Shown piece by piece: positions 7,534 through 16,443 of a DNA stretch of 64,000 bases. Each line of letters begins with the position of its first letter. Positions within the stretch are counted from its first letter, which is position 1. The position numbers and the translations under genes are program-made. Below the pieces are notes generated by a model. That model was not told where the DNA came from. It saw only the letters and a list, made by a program, of their open reading frames with translations, and made no database searches. Source of the stretch: SMBSF63 sp034003545 (GTDB taxonomy: Bacteria > Chloroflexota > Anaerolineae > Anaerolineales > Anaerolineaceae); the NCBI GenBank assembly GCA_964447155.1, contig CAYURM010000002.1, forward strand, positions 1 through 64,000, in the 5' to 3' direction.

Positions 7534-10035
7534 TCAGACACCGACGCCTAACGCCGGTTCGGGCGCTTTTTCGCCGTTTTCGTCCCGGGTGAGGACGATG
7601 TGTCCATCTTCGTCTACGTCCACCAGGATGGTGGCGCCATCCATGAATTCATGGGCCAGCAGGGCATCGGACAGGGCGTCTTCCACCTTCTGCTGAATCA
7701 CGCGCCGCAGCGGGCGGGCACCCATATCGGGGTCGTAGCCCTCTTCGGCCAGCAGGTCAATGGCGGCATCCGTGGCGCGCAAGCTGATCTCGCGTTCCTT
7801 GAGCCGCTCGCCGACCTTGTCCAGTTCCAAAGAGACAATGCTGTGGATATTCTCGCGCGAGAGCGCGCGGAAGACGACCACACTGTCCAGGCGGTTGACG
7901 AATTCGGGGCGAAAGGCTTTCTTCAGCGATTCCATCAGCTTCTTGCGCATCTCGGTGTAAGCTTCTGCTTCTTCTTCGTTTTCATCACGCTGCAAGCTGA
8001 AGCCGAGCGAGGTCTGGCGCTTGATGTCATTGGCGCCGATATTGGACGTCATCACGATGATCGTATTGCGGAAGTCGACCTTGTGGCCGCGGGCATCACT
8101 AAGATGGCCCTCTTCCATAATTTGGAGCAGCATGTTCAACGCTTCGGGGTGGGCTTTTTCCACCTCGTCGAAGACGACGATCGAATACGGGCGACGACGG
8201 ATGGTCTCGGTCAACTGACCGGCTTCATCATACCCAACGTAACCGGGGGGTGAACCCACCAGGCGGCTGATATTGTGCCGTTCCATGAACTCGGACATAT
8301 CCAACTGCACCAGAGCGTCTTCACTGCCAAACAGGAAAATCGCCAGGGCCTTGGTCAACTCGGTCTTGCCGACACCGGTCGGCCCGAGGAACAGGAAGGT
8401 ACCAATCGGGCGGCGGGGGTCCTTGAGACCAGACCGTCCGCGGCGCACCGCTTTGGAGATGACTTCAATGGCGTCTTCCTGCCCGACGATGTGGTCGCGT
8501 AATTCGTCTTCCATGCGCAGCAGGCGGGCCGATTCTTCGGTTGCCATCTGCATCACCGGCACGCCGGTCCACATGGAGACCAGTTCGGCAATATCATCTG
8601 CCGAGACCACCGGGCTGGTGTCACGATTCCAACTCCTGGTAAATTCTTCAATTTCTTCCAGCAGTTCTTCCTTGCGCAGTTCCAGGGCTTCCACTTTGAT
8701 GGGCAGATCTTCTTCCTCGGCCTGAAGCAGTTTCTGGGAAACTTCGCGCAAGTCGGTCATTAACTTCTTGCTTTCCCTGGCTGCCGGGCTTTTGTACATG
8801 CGCACACGGGAAGAGGCTTCGTCGATCAGATCGATGGCCTTGTCCGGCAGAAAGCGCTCGGTGACATAACGCGAGGACAGCAGCACGGCAGCATCCAGCG
8901 CTTCGTCCGAAATGGACAGGCGATGATGCTCTTCGTAGGCCTTGCGGATGCCGCGTAAAATTTCTTTGGTTTCGTCCTGTGACGGCTCCTCCACCACAAT
9001 CGGCTGGAAGCGGCGCTCAAGGGCGGCATCGCTTTCAATATGCTTGCGATACTCTTCCAGCGTGGTCGCACCAATCACCTGCAGCTCACCGCGGGAGAGG
9101 GCCGGCTTGAGGATATTGGCCGCGTCAACAGACGAGCCCGCCGAGCCAGCGCCCACCAGCATGTGGAATTCATCAATGAAGAGAATCGCTTTGGAAGCCT
9201 TCAATTCTTCAATCACGCGCTTGAGGCGTTCTTCAAACTGTCCGCGGTACATGGTACCCGCGATCAGCGAACCGACGTCCAGCTGCAGCACCTGTTTATT
9301 GAGCAGCAGGGCAGGCACATCGCCTTCAATAATACGCTGGGCGAGACCTTCCACGATGGCGGTCTTGCCAACCCCCGGCTCACCGATCAGGGCAGGGTTG
9401 TTCTTGTTGCGCCGCGCCAAAATCTGAATGACGCGCTCGATTTCCATCTGGCGTCCGATGACCGGATCCAGCTTGCCTTCGGCAGCTTTAGCGGTCAGGT
9501 CAGTGGCAAGTTGATCGATCAGCGGCGTTTTGCCGCCTTTCTTTTGTTCTTCCTGCAAACCGCGTTTGGCAGGGCCGGCTGCGGCTCCCGTGCTGCGGCT
9601 TTCCGTCAGCACCCGCCGCGTCTGGCGGCGAATCTGGTCGGGCGTAACGCCCAATTTGCGCAGCACAACTGCTGCGGCGTCATCTTCCAGACCGGACAAA
9701 GCCAGCAGCAAATGCTCGGTGCCGATGTAGTGATGGCCCAGTTTGCGGGCTTCATCAATGGCGTATTCCAATACTTTCTGCACACCTGATGAAAGTTCAA
9801 CATTCTGCCCGGCGAAATCGCCAAGCCCGCTTACGCGTTCGGTCATATCCCGCACGCGTTCATATTCCAATCCAAGATCGCGCAATACGCGCCCGGCAAT
9901 CCCACCCTCTTCTCGTACCAAACCAAGTAAAAGATGCTCTGTACCGATATATTGCTGGCGCATCCGTTCCGCCTCTTGATGAGCGAGACTCAGAACCCGG
10001 CGCGCCCGCTGTGTGAAGCGATCCATTCCAGCCAA
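7534..10035 (-). CDS. clpC: ClpC, AAA+ unfoldase subunit of Clp protease
   Basis: A class I Hsp100 protein of 833 residues. Domains in order: two Clp N-repeats (the duplicated IGTEHLLL motif in the first ~145 residues); D1 AAA module with Walker A GEPGVGKT (about 220) and Walker B ILFIDEFH; a middle coiled-coil (LREVSQKLLQAEEE...); and D2 with GPTGVGKT and VVFDEVEKAHPE. The LGF loop (TSLGFSLQ) in D2 is the tripeptide that docks onto ClpP, so it should feed substrates to ClpP, which is not in this window. The TTG at 10035 is chosen because AAGGAGG lies five bases upstream; the ATG at 10026 would be 14 bases away. No CIRCE or CtsR operator is visible upstream. Confidence 0.95.
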   Translation of the reverse strand: MAGMDRFTQRARRVLSLAHQEAERMRQQYIGTEHLLLGLVREEGGIAGRVLRDLGLEYERVRDMTERVSGLGDFAGQNVELSSGVQKVLEYAIDEARKLGHHYIGTEHLLLALSGLEDDAAAVVLRKLGVTPDQIRRQTRRVLTESRSTGAAAGPAKRGLQEEQKKGGKTPLIDQLATDLTAKAAEGKLDPVIGRQMEIERVIQILARRNKNNPALIGEPGVGKTAIVEGLAQRIIEGDVPALLLNKQVLQLDVGSLIAGTMYRGQFEERLKRVIEELKASKAILFIDEFHMLVGAGSAGSSVDAANILKPALSRGELQVIGATTLEEYRKHIESDAALERRFQPIVVEEPSQDETKEILRGIRKAYEEHHRLSISDEALDAAVLLSSRYVTERFLPDKAIDLIDEASSRVRMYKSPAARESKKLMTDLREVSQKLLQAEEEDLPIKVEALELRKEELLEEIEEFTRSWNRDTSPVVSADDIAELVSMWTGVPVMQMATEESARLLRMEDELRDHIVGQEDAIEVISKAVRRGRSGLKDPRRPIGTFLFLGPTGVGKTELTKALAIFLFGSEDALVQLDMSEFMERHNISRLVGSPPGYVGYDEAGQLTETIRRRPYSIVVFDEVEKAHPEALNMLLQIMEEGHLSDARGHKVDFRNTIIVMTSNIGANDIKRQTSLGFSLQRDENEEEAEAYTEMRKKLMESLKKAFRPEFVNRLDSVVVFRALSRENIHSIVSLELDKVGERLKEREISLRATDAAIDLLAEEGYDPDMGARPLRRVIQQKVEDALSDALLAHEFMDGATILVDVDEDGHIVLTRDENGEKAPEPALGVGV

Positions 10036-10036
10036 G

Positions 10037-10050
10037 GTAACCTCCTTGTT
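10037..10050 (-). promoter_or_regulatory. Shine-Dalgarno deciding a TTG start for clpC
   Basis: On the reverse strand AAGGAGG is followed by TTACC and then TTG, a five-base spacer. The nearest ATG would have a 14-base spacer, so the TTG is the better start and adds MAG to the N-terminus. Confidence 0.6.
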
Positions 10051-10355
10051 ATTTAAGCCAAAAGCTCCAGGACTATTCCTGCTCTTTGCATACCGCGTCT
10101 GATTCAATTACAAACGTTATGGATGAAATAGACCGGAATTTGTTTCCCGGCGAAATATCATGTCCAATCCGACCCGGTACAGAGCAATTGGCCCTTGTTA
10201 CCATTCAATAAAAGCAGGGAAAGGTTTTTTAACCTGTTTCTGCTTATCCTTTAGACAACTTGTGCTATCAAGATTCTACCAGAGAATCGGATACTATTAC
10301 GGCAGGGTTGTTCCAATCCGACGATTCTTATAAAGTTATGATGAGGGAACGGCAC

Positions 10356-10555
10356 CCTCCCGCAGGTTGAACTTGCTACAAATTCCCCTTGCTTGTCGAG
10401 ATATTGTTTTCTGGCGCACTGGATTACAAACTTTCCTGCGGGAGGTTTTAAACCGGCAACAAGAGACCCTCCCGCAGGAACGTTCGTTGTGCAGAGCTCA
10501 GTTGATCAGGAACTGAACAGCATGGAGAGTGATCATCCATTCAACCTGCGGGAGG
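10356..10555. repeat. Nested inverted repeats built from CCTGCGGGAGG
   Basis: Four copies of the same 11-bp core occur in alternating orientation. The outer pair, 10356-10371 and 10540-10555, is a perfect 16-bp inverted repeat (CCTCCCGCAGGTTGAA). The inner pair, about 10433-10445 and 10468-10480, is a perfect 13-bp inverted repeat (TTCCTGCGGGAGG). The rest of the 10036-10610 gap shows no gene. The arrangement could fold into a cruciform or a long stem on either strand and resembles a small nonautonomous or REP-like element. Confidence 0.85.
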
Positions 10556-10610
10556 AGACTGGCCTCGAATCCAGCAAAACCTTGCTCTTTTCCACGGCTA
10601 TGCGAAACGT

Positions 10611-12185
10611 CTATACATCCGGGGCGCGGTATTCATCCAGATAAATCTTCGTTGCCGCTCGCCCGGACTCGATCAACTGATCGTATCGTTCAGAATGGGT
10701 GGGAATATTAAAATCAGTCTGGTCGATGCAGCAATCACTGATCATAATCGTGCGCAATTGATCCAGGGTCTCGCGGCTGAACATCTCGTCACGGATATTG
10801 AGTGCCATTTCGGATACCATCAGGCTGACATAATCAATAATGTTATTGAATTGACTGTCAGCTTTCACGCAGTCTTTGGGCGTATACAAATAACTGCCTA
10901 AGGTAGCCCAGTTGATACGGCTTTTATACCAGCGATTTTGCTTGCCAAACTGCTCATTGTCAAAATAGCGGATCGGGAAATTATCATACAGCCCGCCATC
11001 CACATAATAGTCACCCGCGCCAAATTGCTGGCCGTCAAACTGCAACGCATGGAAATACAGCGGAATCGCAATTGACATGCGCACCGCATCCGCGACGGCA
11101 ACATCCGGTGTGGTAGCGGCGCTGAACATTTCGGAGCGGCGCTTGGAAATATTGGCCGCCGTGACATACAAATCACGAAAACCCCGGTCACGGAAATCAG
11201 CAAATGTCGCCCGTCCATTGCCATCACAGCGCTGCGCCACCACCTGCTGCAGCCATTCATAGAAATATTCGGTCGTGTACCAGCCGAATTCCTCTACCAG
11301 ACGCTGGGTGCAAACCAGGTTATCGGTAATCACGTTAAATTCCTTCAGCAGGAAATTCACTTTTTCATCTCTGCGGGCGGTAAGCCGGGACTGTGGAATC
11401 TTGCTGAAATCGAGCGTGTCCATCACATTCATCGTTTCGTCCATATCCAAACGAAAACTGAGCACCATGGCGGTGATCGCCCCGGCCGATGCACCAGACA
11501 CGCGTTCAATTTGCGGAAGGATGCCGCGTTCTTCCAGTTCCTGGAGCACGCCCGCATAGGCAATCCCGCGAATGCCGCCACCTTTCATCACCAGATTCTT
11601 AAACGGATAGCGGATAATCTCTTCCTGCCTGGCGGGCAGCCCCTGGGGAAACAAACGGCCGGGCACGCGCTTCTTGTATTCCATATAGGTAGCCCCCAGG
11701 CGCTCCTCCAGAATCTCCTCTTCAATAGTGAGCAGGAACATAAATGCAGAAAACCACACAGGCACCAGGGCCACCCCGATCACCGACCGGAAAACAAAAG
11801 CAATGCCCAGCGCATACAGGATATCCCCCACATACATGGGATGGCGCACAATGCTGTAAAACCCAGCGATTTTCAATCGTACCTGGGCATCTTTTTCTTT
11901 AAATTTTCGGGCGGGCAAAAACCCGGCCACTTCAAAAACCAGGGAAGCCAACAATAATCCCCCGCCCACAAACCAGTGCCAGCCGCTGCTTTCAAACCGC
12001 AGCTGATCCACAAAAGGCAGCACCATCATGGTATGGCCCAGGGCCGGCAGAAGCAAGCTGCCCAGGAAAAATACTGGCTGGCTGGCCATCCTGCGGCTGC
12101 TGGTAACAGCCGCCGCTCCCAGCAAACCAAACATGCTGATCAAAGCCCAAAAGAAAGGATTGCGCACAAATGTTTCCAGATTCAT
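10611..12185 (-). CDS. Fusion of an ICMT/PEMT-like membrane methyltransferase domain to a patatin-like phospholipase
   Basis: A 524-residue protein. Residues 1-180 carry about five hydrophobic segments ending in the isoprenylcysteine/phospholipid methyltransferase signature YSIVRHPMYVG and an EEEILEERLGATYMEYKKRVPGRLFP-type tail (SAM-binding side). Residues 195-524 form a patatin domain: oxyanion box GGGIRG (202-207), nucleophile elbow GASAG with Ser233, and DGG with Asp396 completing the Ser-Asp dyad. Patatins hydrolyse acyl esters of phospholipids; ICMT-like domains methylate lipid headgroups or prenyl-cysteines. Joining them suggests action on one membrane lipid pool, which is inference. 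AAAGGA lies upstream of the ATG. The gene appears monocistronic. All key catalytic residues are present in both halves. Confidence 0.85.
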   Translation of the reverse strand: MNLETFVRNPFFWALISMFGLLGAAAVTSSRRMASQPVFFLGSLLLPALGHTMMVLPFVDQLRFESSGWHWFVGGGLLLASLVFEVAGFLPARKFKEKDAQVRLKIAGFYSIVRHPMYVGDILYALGIAFVFRSVIGVALVPVWFSAFMFLLTIEEEILEERLGATYMEYKKRVPGRLFPQGLPARQEEIIRYPFKNLVMKGGGIRGIAYAGVLQELEERGILPQIERVSGASAGAITAMVLSFRLDMDETMNVMDTLDFSKIPQSRLTARRDEKVNFLLKEFNVITDNLVCTQRLVEEFGWYTTEYFYEWLQQVVAQRCDGNGRATFADFRDRGFRDLYVTAANISKRRSEMFSAATTPDVAVADAVRMSIAIPLYFHALQFDGQQFGAGDYYVDGGLYDNFPIRYFDNEQFGKQNRWYKSRINWATLGSYLYTPKDCVKADSQFNNIIDYVSLMVSEMALNIRDEMFSRETLDQLRTIMISDCCIDQTDFNIPTHSERYDQLIESGRAATKIYLDEYRAPDV

Positions 12186-12460
12186 TTTTCAACATCCTTT
12201 CAAAGATGAATACGTCTATTTAATCTACGTATTCCCGGCAGACAAGTTGTATAGATGGTGAAGATCACAACTTCTGCAAACCCGTATCGCCCGCAAGCGA
12301 TAGAACCTTTTCACAGCGCTCAAATTCAATCCTGCGCAAGGCTGACCATGCATCCATCATTCCAACCCGCGGGAGACTTGCCTTGCCGCATCTCCTGAAA
12401 ACAACCCGCTCACGCGGGGTCTGTTTCCTGCACGTTCACTGCCCGCCGCGAAAGAAAAGC

Positions 12461-13027
12461 CTACAGGATCAAGTCGGCCAATCTCCGCTTGGGCACGTGA
12501 TGCACGGCTTGCTCATCGCGCCAGTATTTAATGCTGCCGTCAGCGCCAACCTCATCCAACTGCACCTGTTCGACTGGCTTGCCCAGAGCAACCACCAACA
12601 GGATCTCAAATTGCTCAGGGATGGCAAGGGCTGCGCGTAGTTCCTCCCGGCGGATCGAGCCAAAAATGCAGCCGCCGAAGCCCTGCTCGACTGCTCCCAG
12701 CAGGATACTCTGACAGGCAATCCCATGATCCACGCCGAAGTTCTTGCTGATCGCAGTATCACCCAGGACAACGATATAACCGGTCGGGCGTTCCTCTTCT
12801 CCGGGACCGCCCCAGCCTTTCAGATAGCCCGCCCAACGCAGGGCGGGGAAGATAGCGGCGTTCTTTTCAGGCGTCCAGGAGAGGATATATTTCAGTCCCT
12901 GTACGTTCGCCCCCGAAGCGGAATGCCGCGCCAGGTCAACCCATTCGCGCAAAGTGTTTTCGTCAATAGCTGCCGACGAATCAAAACGCCGGTAACTGCG
13001 GTTTTTCAGGATCAGATCTCGAATCAT
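12461..13027 (-). CDS. Nitroreductase-family FMN oxidoreductase
   Basis: A 188-residue protein. It opens with the FMN-phosphate binding motif RSYRRF and continues with the family segments ENTLREWVDLARHSASGANVQ and the late QSILLGAVEQGFGGCIFGSI, which lines the flavin. The family reduces nitro compounds, quinones or other electrophiles with NAD(P)H, usually as a dimer. The substrate cannot be named. AGGAG precedes the ATG. It lies in a loosely spaced reverse-strand run with HAD and GNAT genes, but the gaps are too long to be sure of an operon. Confidence 0.85.
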   Translation of the reverse strand: MIRDLILKNRSYRRFDSSAAIDENTLREWVDLARHSASGANVQGLKYILSWTPEKNAAIFPALRWAGYLKGWGGPGEEERPTGYIVVLGDTAISKNFGVDHGIACQSILLGAVEQGFGGCIFGSIRREELRAALAIPEQFEILLVVALGKPVEQVQLDEVGADGSIKYWRDEQAVHHVPKRRLADLIL

Positions 13028-13050
13028 GGATGTCTCCTATTCATTTTTAA

Positions 13051-13095
13051 TTTGTTATTGCGAGGAAGCCGAAGGCTGATGCAGCAATCTCCTCC
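13051..13095. repeat. REP-like intergenic element, copy A
   Basis: The segment reads ttattgcgag, then ccgaagg, then gcagcaatctcc. It resembles a widespread bacterial intergenic repeat with an imperfect inverted ATTGC(N)GCAAT core. A related copy lies at 57715-57780. Confidence 0.5.
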
Positions 13096-13107
13096 CTTAT
13101 GGGCTTC

Positions 13108-13815
13108 CTAAGGCAGCTGCCACGGTCCCTGACCGCCGGTAATGGCATGTTCTTCTCGCAGCCAATCTTGCAGTTCGGCATGGGTATGGATCACCTTGTC
13201 AGCCTGGGTCAAATATGACTTGTCCAGCGAGCTTTCCAAAGCCACACACAACATGCCAGCCTTTTTGGCAGACTCAATACCAGCCGGCGCGTTCTCCACC
13301 ACCAGGCAGTTCTGCGGGAGCACCCCCAGCTCCTGGCCGCCTTTCTGGTACGGTTCCGCATCCGGCTTGCCGCGGCTGACCTCGTCCGAGCCAGAAACGG
13401 CATCGAACCACTGGCGCACGCCCATCTCCGAGAGGGCGCGTTCCGCCACGGCGCGTTTGGCGCCGGTCACCAGTCCCAGCGCATAACCCATTTCACGCAT
13501 CAGAGACAACGACTGATGAATATCGGGTACCGGGTCCAGATAAAAAATGTCATCATAATGAGCCAATTTGCAGTCATGAATCCGGTCAAACTGTTCATCC
13601 GTTACCGAAATGCCCAACTTCTCTGCGACCTGACCAATAAAATAATCCTCTTTATATCCTTCGCGCAGATAAACCTCCAAAGCAGGCAGTTCCACGCCCA
13701 TCACCTCACGAAAAGCATGCTGCCAGGCGCGCACATGAAACTGCATACCGTCAATCACAACTCCGTCCATATCCAGGGCTACGCCCCGGCGTTCAGCATC
13801 TGCCATACAAATCAT
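13108..13815 (-). CDS. HAD hydrolase, beta-phosphoglucomutase-like
   Basis: A 235-residue HAD-IA protein. Motif I is ALDMDGVVIDG, with both Asps of DxD intact; motif II Thr/Ser lies in LVTGAKRA; motif III/IV is about RGKPDAEPYQKGG and LVVENAPAGIESAKKAG. The cap is the four-helix type that follows motif I. This layout fits beta-phosphoglucomutases and sugar-phosphate phosphatases. No maltose or trehalose phosphorylase is nearby, so phosphatase or mutase activity on a small sugar phosphate is a guess. The ATG at 13815 follows GAAAGG with a five-base spacer. Confidence 0.85.
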   Translation of the reverse strand: MICMADAERRGVALDMDGVVIDGMQFHVRAWQHAFREVMGVELPALEVYLREGYKEDYFIGQVAEKLGISVTDEQFDRIHDCKLAHYDDIFYLDPVPDIHQSLSLMREMGYALGLVTGAKRAVAERALSEMGVRQWFDAVSGSDEVSRGKPDAEPYQKGGQELGVLPQNCLVVENAPAGIESAKKAGMLCVALESSLDKSYLTQADKVIHTHAELQDWLREEHAITGGQGPWQLP

Positions 13816-13979
13816 CCTAACCTTTCATATAAAAATCACAGGCGGGTTATCTACCCTGCCTGTATTATAGCCAACTCTCATCCGCAAAGTGTAAACAAAT
13901 GTCGTAGTGACTTTCAGTCGTTCCGCTGTCGCACAACCCCATCCTTTGACGACTGACCGCGGGGGCACTACAAAAAAGT

Positions 13980-14528
13980 CTATTTCACCTTCTCATAAAA
14001 AAGCACATCCCGCGGGGCGCCATGCAGGCCGGGACGCCGCAGCCGGCGCTGAATGCGGCCTTCAAAGACCAGCCCTGCCTTCTCCAGCACCCGCGCCGAC
14101 GCCAGATTCTCGGCGTCACATGTGGCCCACACGCGGTAAATATCCTGCTGGGCAAAGGCCCAATCGACCAGCGCGCGGGCCGCCTCACTGGCATAGCCCT
14201 GCCCCCACAATGGGCGAGCGATCAAATAGCCGATCTCGGCCTGATGATCGTTAATACGCAGCTCTGCCGAGCCGATCAATTTGCCATCCTGTCTGCGAAA
14301 CACAGCCCAGGGAAAAGCTGTGCCTTCACGCCAGGCGATCTCACAAGCCTGCAAATAACGCCTGGTCTCCGCCACCGTGGCGTGCGGCACCCAGGTGGCA
14401 AAGCGGGTGACTTGCGGGTCATTCGCATAGGTTTCAAAGACCGCCTCGGCATCTCCCGTTCCAATCGGACGCAGGAACAAACGCTGTGTTTCCATTTTCT
14501 CTGGCGGGCGCAATTTTTCTTCCCTCAT
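13980..14528 (-). CDS. GNAT acetyltransferase, RimJ/RimL-like
   Basis: A 182-residue GNAT of the Acetyltransf_3 type. It shows the N-terminal signature QRLFLRPIGTGDAEAVFETY, the mid-domain GSAELRINDHQAEIGYLI, and the CoA loop LWGQGYASEAARALVDWAF with the later DAENLASARVLEKAGL. Relatives acetylate ribosomal protein N-termini or small molecules. A -10-like TAAAAT lies six bases before the ATG, another possible leaderless start; an internal ATG at 14495 is the alternative start. It sits between two HAD genes on the same strand. Confidence 0.83.
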   Translation of the reverse strand: MREEKLRPPEKMETQRLFLRPIGTGDAEAVFETYANDPQVTRFATWVPHATVAETRRYLQACEIAWREGTAFPWAVFRRQDGKLIGSAELRINDHQAEIGYLIARPLWGQGYASEAARALVDWAFAQQDIYRVWATCDAENLASARVLEKAGLVFEGRIQRRLRRPGLHGAPRDVLFYEKVK

Positions 14529-14555
14529 CCCTGTATTTTACCCTGTGCATATCTT

Positions 14556-15173
14556 TCAGATTATCCCGCGCTTGCGCAGTTCGGTGCACAGCTGCTCTGA
14601 TGAGGTGAAAAGAACAGTCTCAATCCCCAATTCCCCGGCTGCCCGAACGTTCGTTTCCGAGTCATCAATAAACAGGCATTCCTCCGCAGGACGGCCTAAA
14701 CGGTCCAGCAGCAGATGGAAGATGGCCGGATCAGGCTTGATCAATTTTTCACGGCCAGAAATCACAACCTCATCGAACCAGTGCAAAAACTCAAACTTTC
14801 GATACACCCGTGCATGCGTTTCCGCAGACCAGTTACTGAGTACAGCCAGCGGATACCCCTGTTGCCGCAGTGCGGCCAGGATATCCACCGTGCCGCTGAT
14901 CTGCCCCGGCACCATCTCTTCCCAGCGCGTCCAGTATGCGCGGATATAGTCTTCATATTCAGGGAACAGCGCCACTCGTTCCTCGATTGCCCTGGCAAAC
15001 GGATAACCGCAGTCCATTTGCGCGTTCCATTCCAGGGAACAGACCTCATCCAAAAAATATTGCATACCGGCTTGATCACCGGCAAACATCTTTTTATAGA
15101 GATGCTCCCGCTGCCAATCAATCAAAACCCCGCCCAGATCAAAGATGATGGCAGGCTGTCTGGTTTTATCCAT
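14556..15173 (-). CDS. HAD hydrolase, subfamily IA (variant 3)
   Basis: A 205-residue HAD protein. Motif I reads IIFDLGGVLIDW, the G-G-V variant in which the second Asp of DxD is replaced by Gly, as is normal in the HAD-IA-v3 (YihX/epoxide hydrolase N-terminal) group. Motif II is AVLSNWS and motifs III/IV are KPDPAIFHLLLDRLG and FIDDSETNVRAAGELG. YihX-type relatives dephosphorylate sugar phosphates such as alpha-glucose-1-phosphate. The start at 15173 follows AAGGAG by ten bases; an in-frame ATG at 15215 lacks such a site. Confidence 0.85.
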   Translation of the reverse strand: MDKTRQPAIIFDLGGVLIDWQREHLYKKMFAGDQAGMQYFLDEVCSLEWNAQMDCGYPFARAIEERVALFPEYEDYIRAYWTRWEEMVPGQISGTVDILAALRQQGYPLAVLSNWSAETHARVYRKFEFLHWFDEVVISGREKLIKPDPAIFHLLLDRLGRPAEECLFIDDSETNVRAAGELGIETVLFTSSEQLCTELRKRGII

Positions 15174-15400
15174 TATTCTGATACTCCTTATTGTATTGTT
15201 GAATTGCCTCACCAAAAGAAGCGGGCAAACCAGCCGCCAGGGTGGTCGTTAAGATTTCTGATCAAAGGAACCCGACGTTGGCCCCATCGTCTTCCTGCTT
15301 CCCAAAACCTGGATGCAAAGTGATTATCTGGCTGCATCTATTATAATGGGGATATCCATCACCCACCTCAACCACTTCAAGAACAACAAGAGGGGAGCCA

Positions 15401-16369
15401 ATGCAACCACAAACAAAACCCGCCGCTTGCCATGCACGATTGATCGCCGGATTTGTGATCCTGAGCACATTCGTGATCATGATGTATGGCTTCATCGTCT
15501 ACGAGGCGTGGGTGCTGCACTCGATTGGCGGCATTCTGGTAGCCGTCATCCTGATCGGTATATTAATCGCACTATGGCATGAAGCCCACACTTTGAAGCA
15601 AGCCGAACCCTGCCATGTTTCTTCGGCGCATAGGCTGCTAACCTTCATTACCCTTCTGGGCGGGGCAGGTGCGGCCTACTGGATCAGTGTACATCTCTGT
15701 CTGGGGCCAGTAGCAGGGTCTGCCCTGGTCGGGCTGCTGGGCGCGCTGGTTTTCCCCCGGTATAACGTCCCCATCTACACGGGTTCTTTTGTGGGGATGA
15801 GTTCAGCCGCCCTGCTTGCCAGCCCGGCTGAACTGCTCCTCGCGGCGGGCATCGCCGGGGTGGTATATATTCTTGCCGAAGATGCGCTGAACGGCTTCGG
15901 CGGCAAGCTGGGCACAATCGCCTTCAGCGGCTCCCTGCTGGCCGGGCTGGGCTTGCAGCGCCAGTTCCTCATTTCTCCCATGCCGTCCTTTGAGCTGGCC
16001 TGGCAGATTGTGGCCCTGTCGGTGGCCGCTGCAGTAATCACCTACTGGCTGAGCACAGTTCTCAAGCACGGCCCCGTGCTGGCCTCCAGCGCGGTGGGCG
16101 TTACAGGCGGGCTGCTGCTGCCTGCCATCTCCCCGGAAACCGGCCCGCTGCTGGCCGTGGTGGTGATCTGCGCATCCTTCACCGGTATGAGCGCCTCCAA
16201 ACGCTTTGCCTCGCCATTGCCGATGATCGCCGCCGGACTGCTGACGGGCATCGTCTTTCTGTACAGCGTGCCCGTGTTTGGCGGTACAGGCGGCAAACTG
16301 GGCACGATTGCCTTCGGCGCATCCCTGGCTGTGTGGGGCTATCAAAAAGCGTTTCGCAGGATGAGTTGA
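15401..16369 (+). CDS. Membrane protein with an internal duplication (unknown family)
   Basis: A 322-residue multi-pass protein with about ten hydrophobic segments. Two blocks repeat: GSFVGMSS...GGKLGTIAFSGSLLAG in the middle and ASFTGMSA...GGKLGTIAFGASLAVWG at the end. The GGKLGTIAF motif is identical in both copies, which points to tandem duplication of about 150 residues and perhaps an inverted or pseudo-symmetric transporter or receptor fold. Conserved Gly/Thr in a membrane loop may line a pore or bind a ligand. AGAGGGG precedes the ATG, and TATAAT lies at about 15341. It is the only forward gene in this stretch and faces the PlsC-type gene tail to tail. Confidence 0.6.
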   Translation: MQPQTKPAACHARLIAGFVILSTFVIMMYGFIVYEAWVLHSIGGILVAVILIGILIALWHEAHTLKQAEPCHVSSAHRLLTFITLLGGAGAAYWISVHLCLGPVAGSALVGLLGALVFPRYNVPIYTGSFVGMSSAALLASPAELLLAAGIAGVVYILAEDALNGFGGKLGTIAFSGSLLAGLGLQRQFLISPMPSFELAWQIVALSVAAAVITYWLSTVLKHGPVLASSAVGVTGGLLLPAISPETGPLLAVVVICASFTGMSASKRFASPLPMIAAGLLTGIVFLYSVPVFGGTGGKLGTIAFGASLAVWGYQKAFRRMS

Positions 16370-16387
16370 CAACCCCCTCACCCCTAC

Positions 16388-16423
16388 ATAAAAAATCCCC
16401 TGCCTGAATATTGGCAGGGGATT
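16388..16423 (-). terminator. Terminator between the membrane protein and the plsC-like gene
   Basis: AATCCCCTGCC and GGCAGGGGATT form an 11-bp stem with an eight-base loop. On the reverse strand a T-run follows, so it terminates the plsC-like gene; it probably stops the forward gene as well. Confidence 0.85.
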
Positions 16424-16443
16424 GATAGTATGAAATCAGGCAA

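Noticed and set aside
7600..9789. Long open frames antisense to clpC
   Set aside because: They mirror highly conserved clpC codons and look like no protein family.
10036..10610. CIRCE, HAIR or CtsR operator upstream of clpC
   Set aside because: I looked for these patterns and found none of them.
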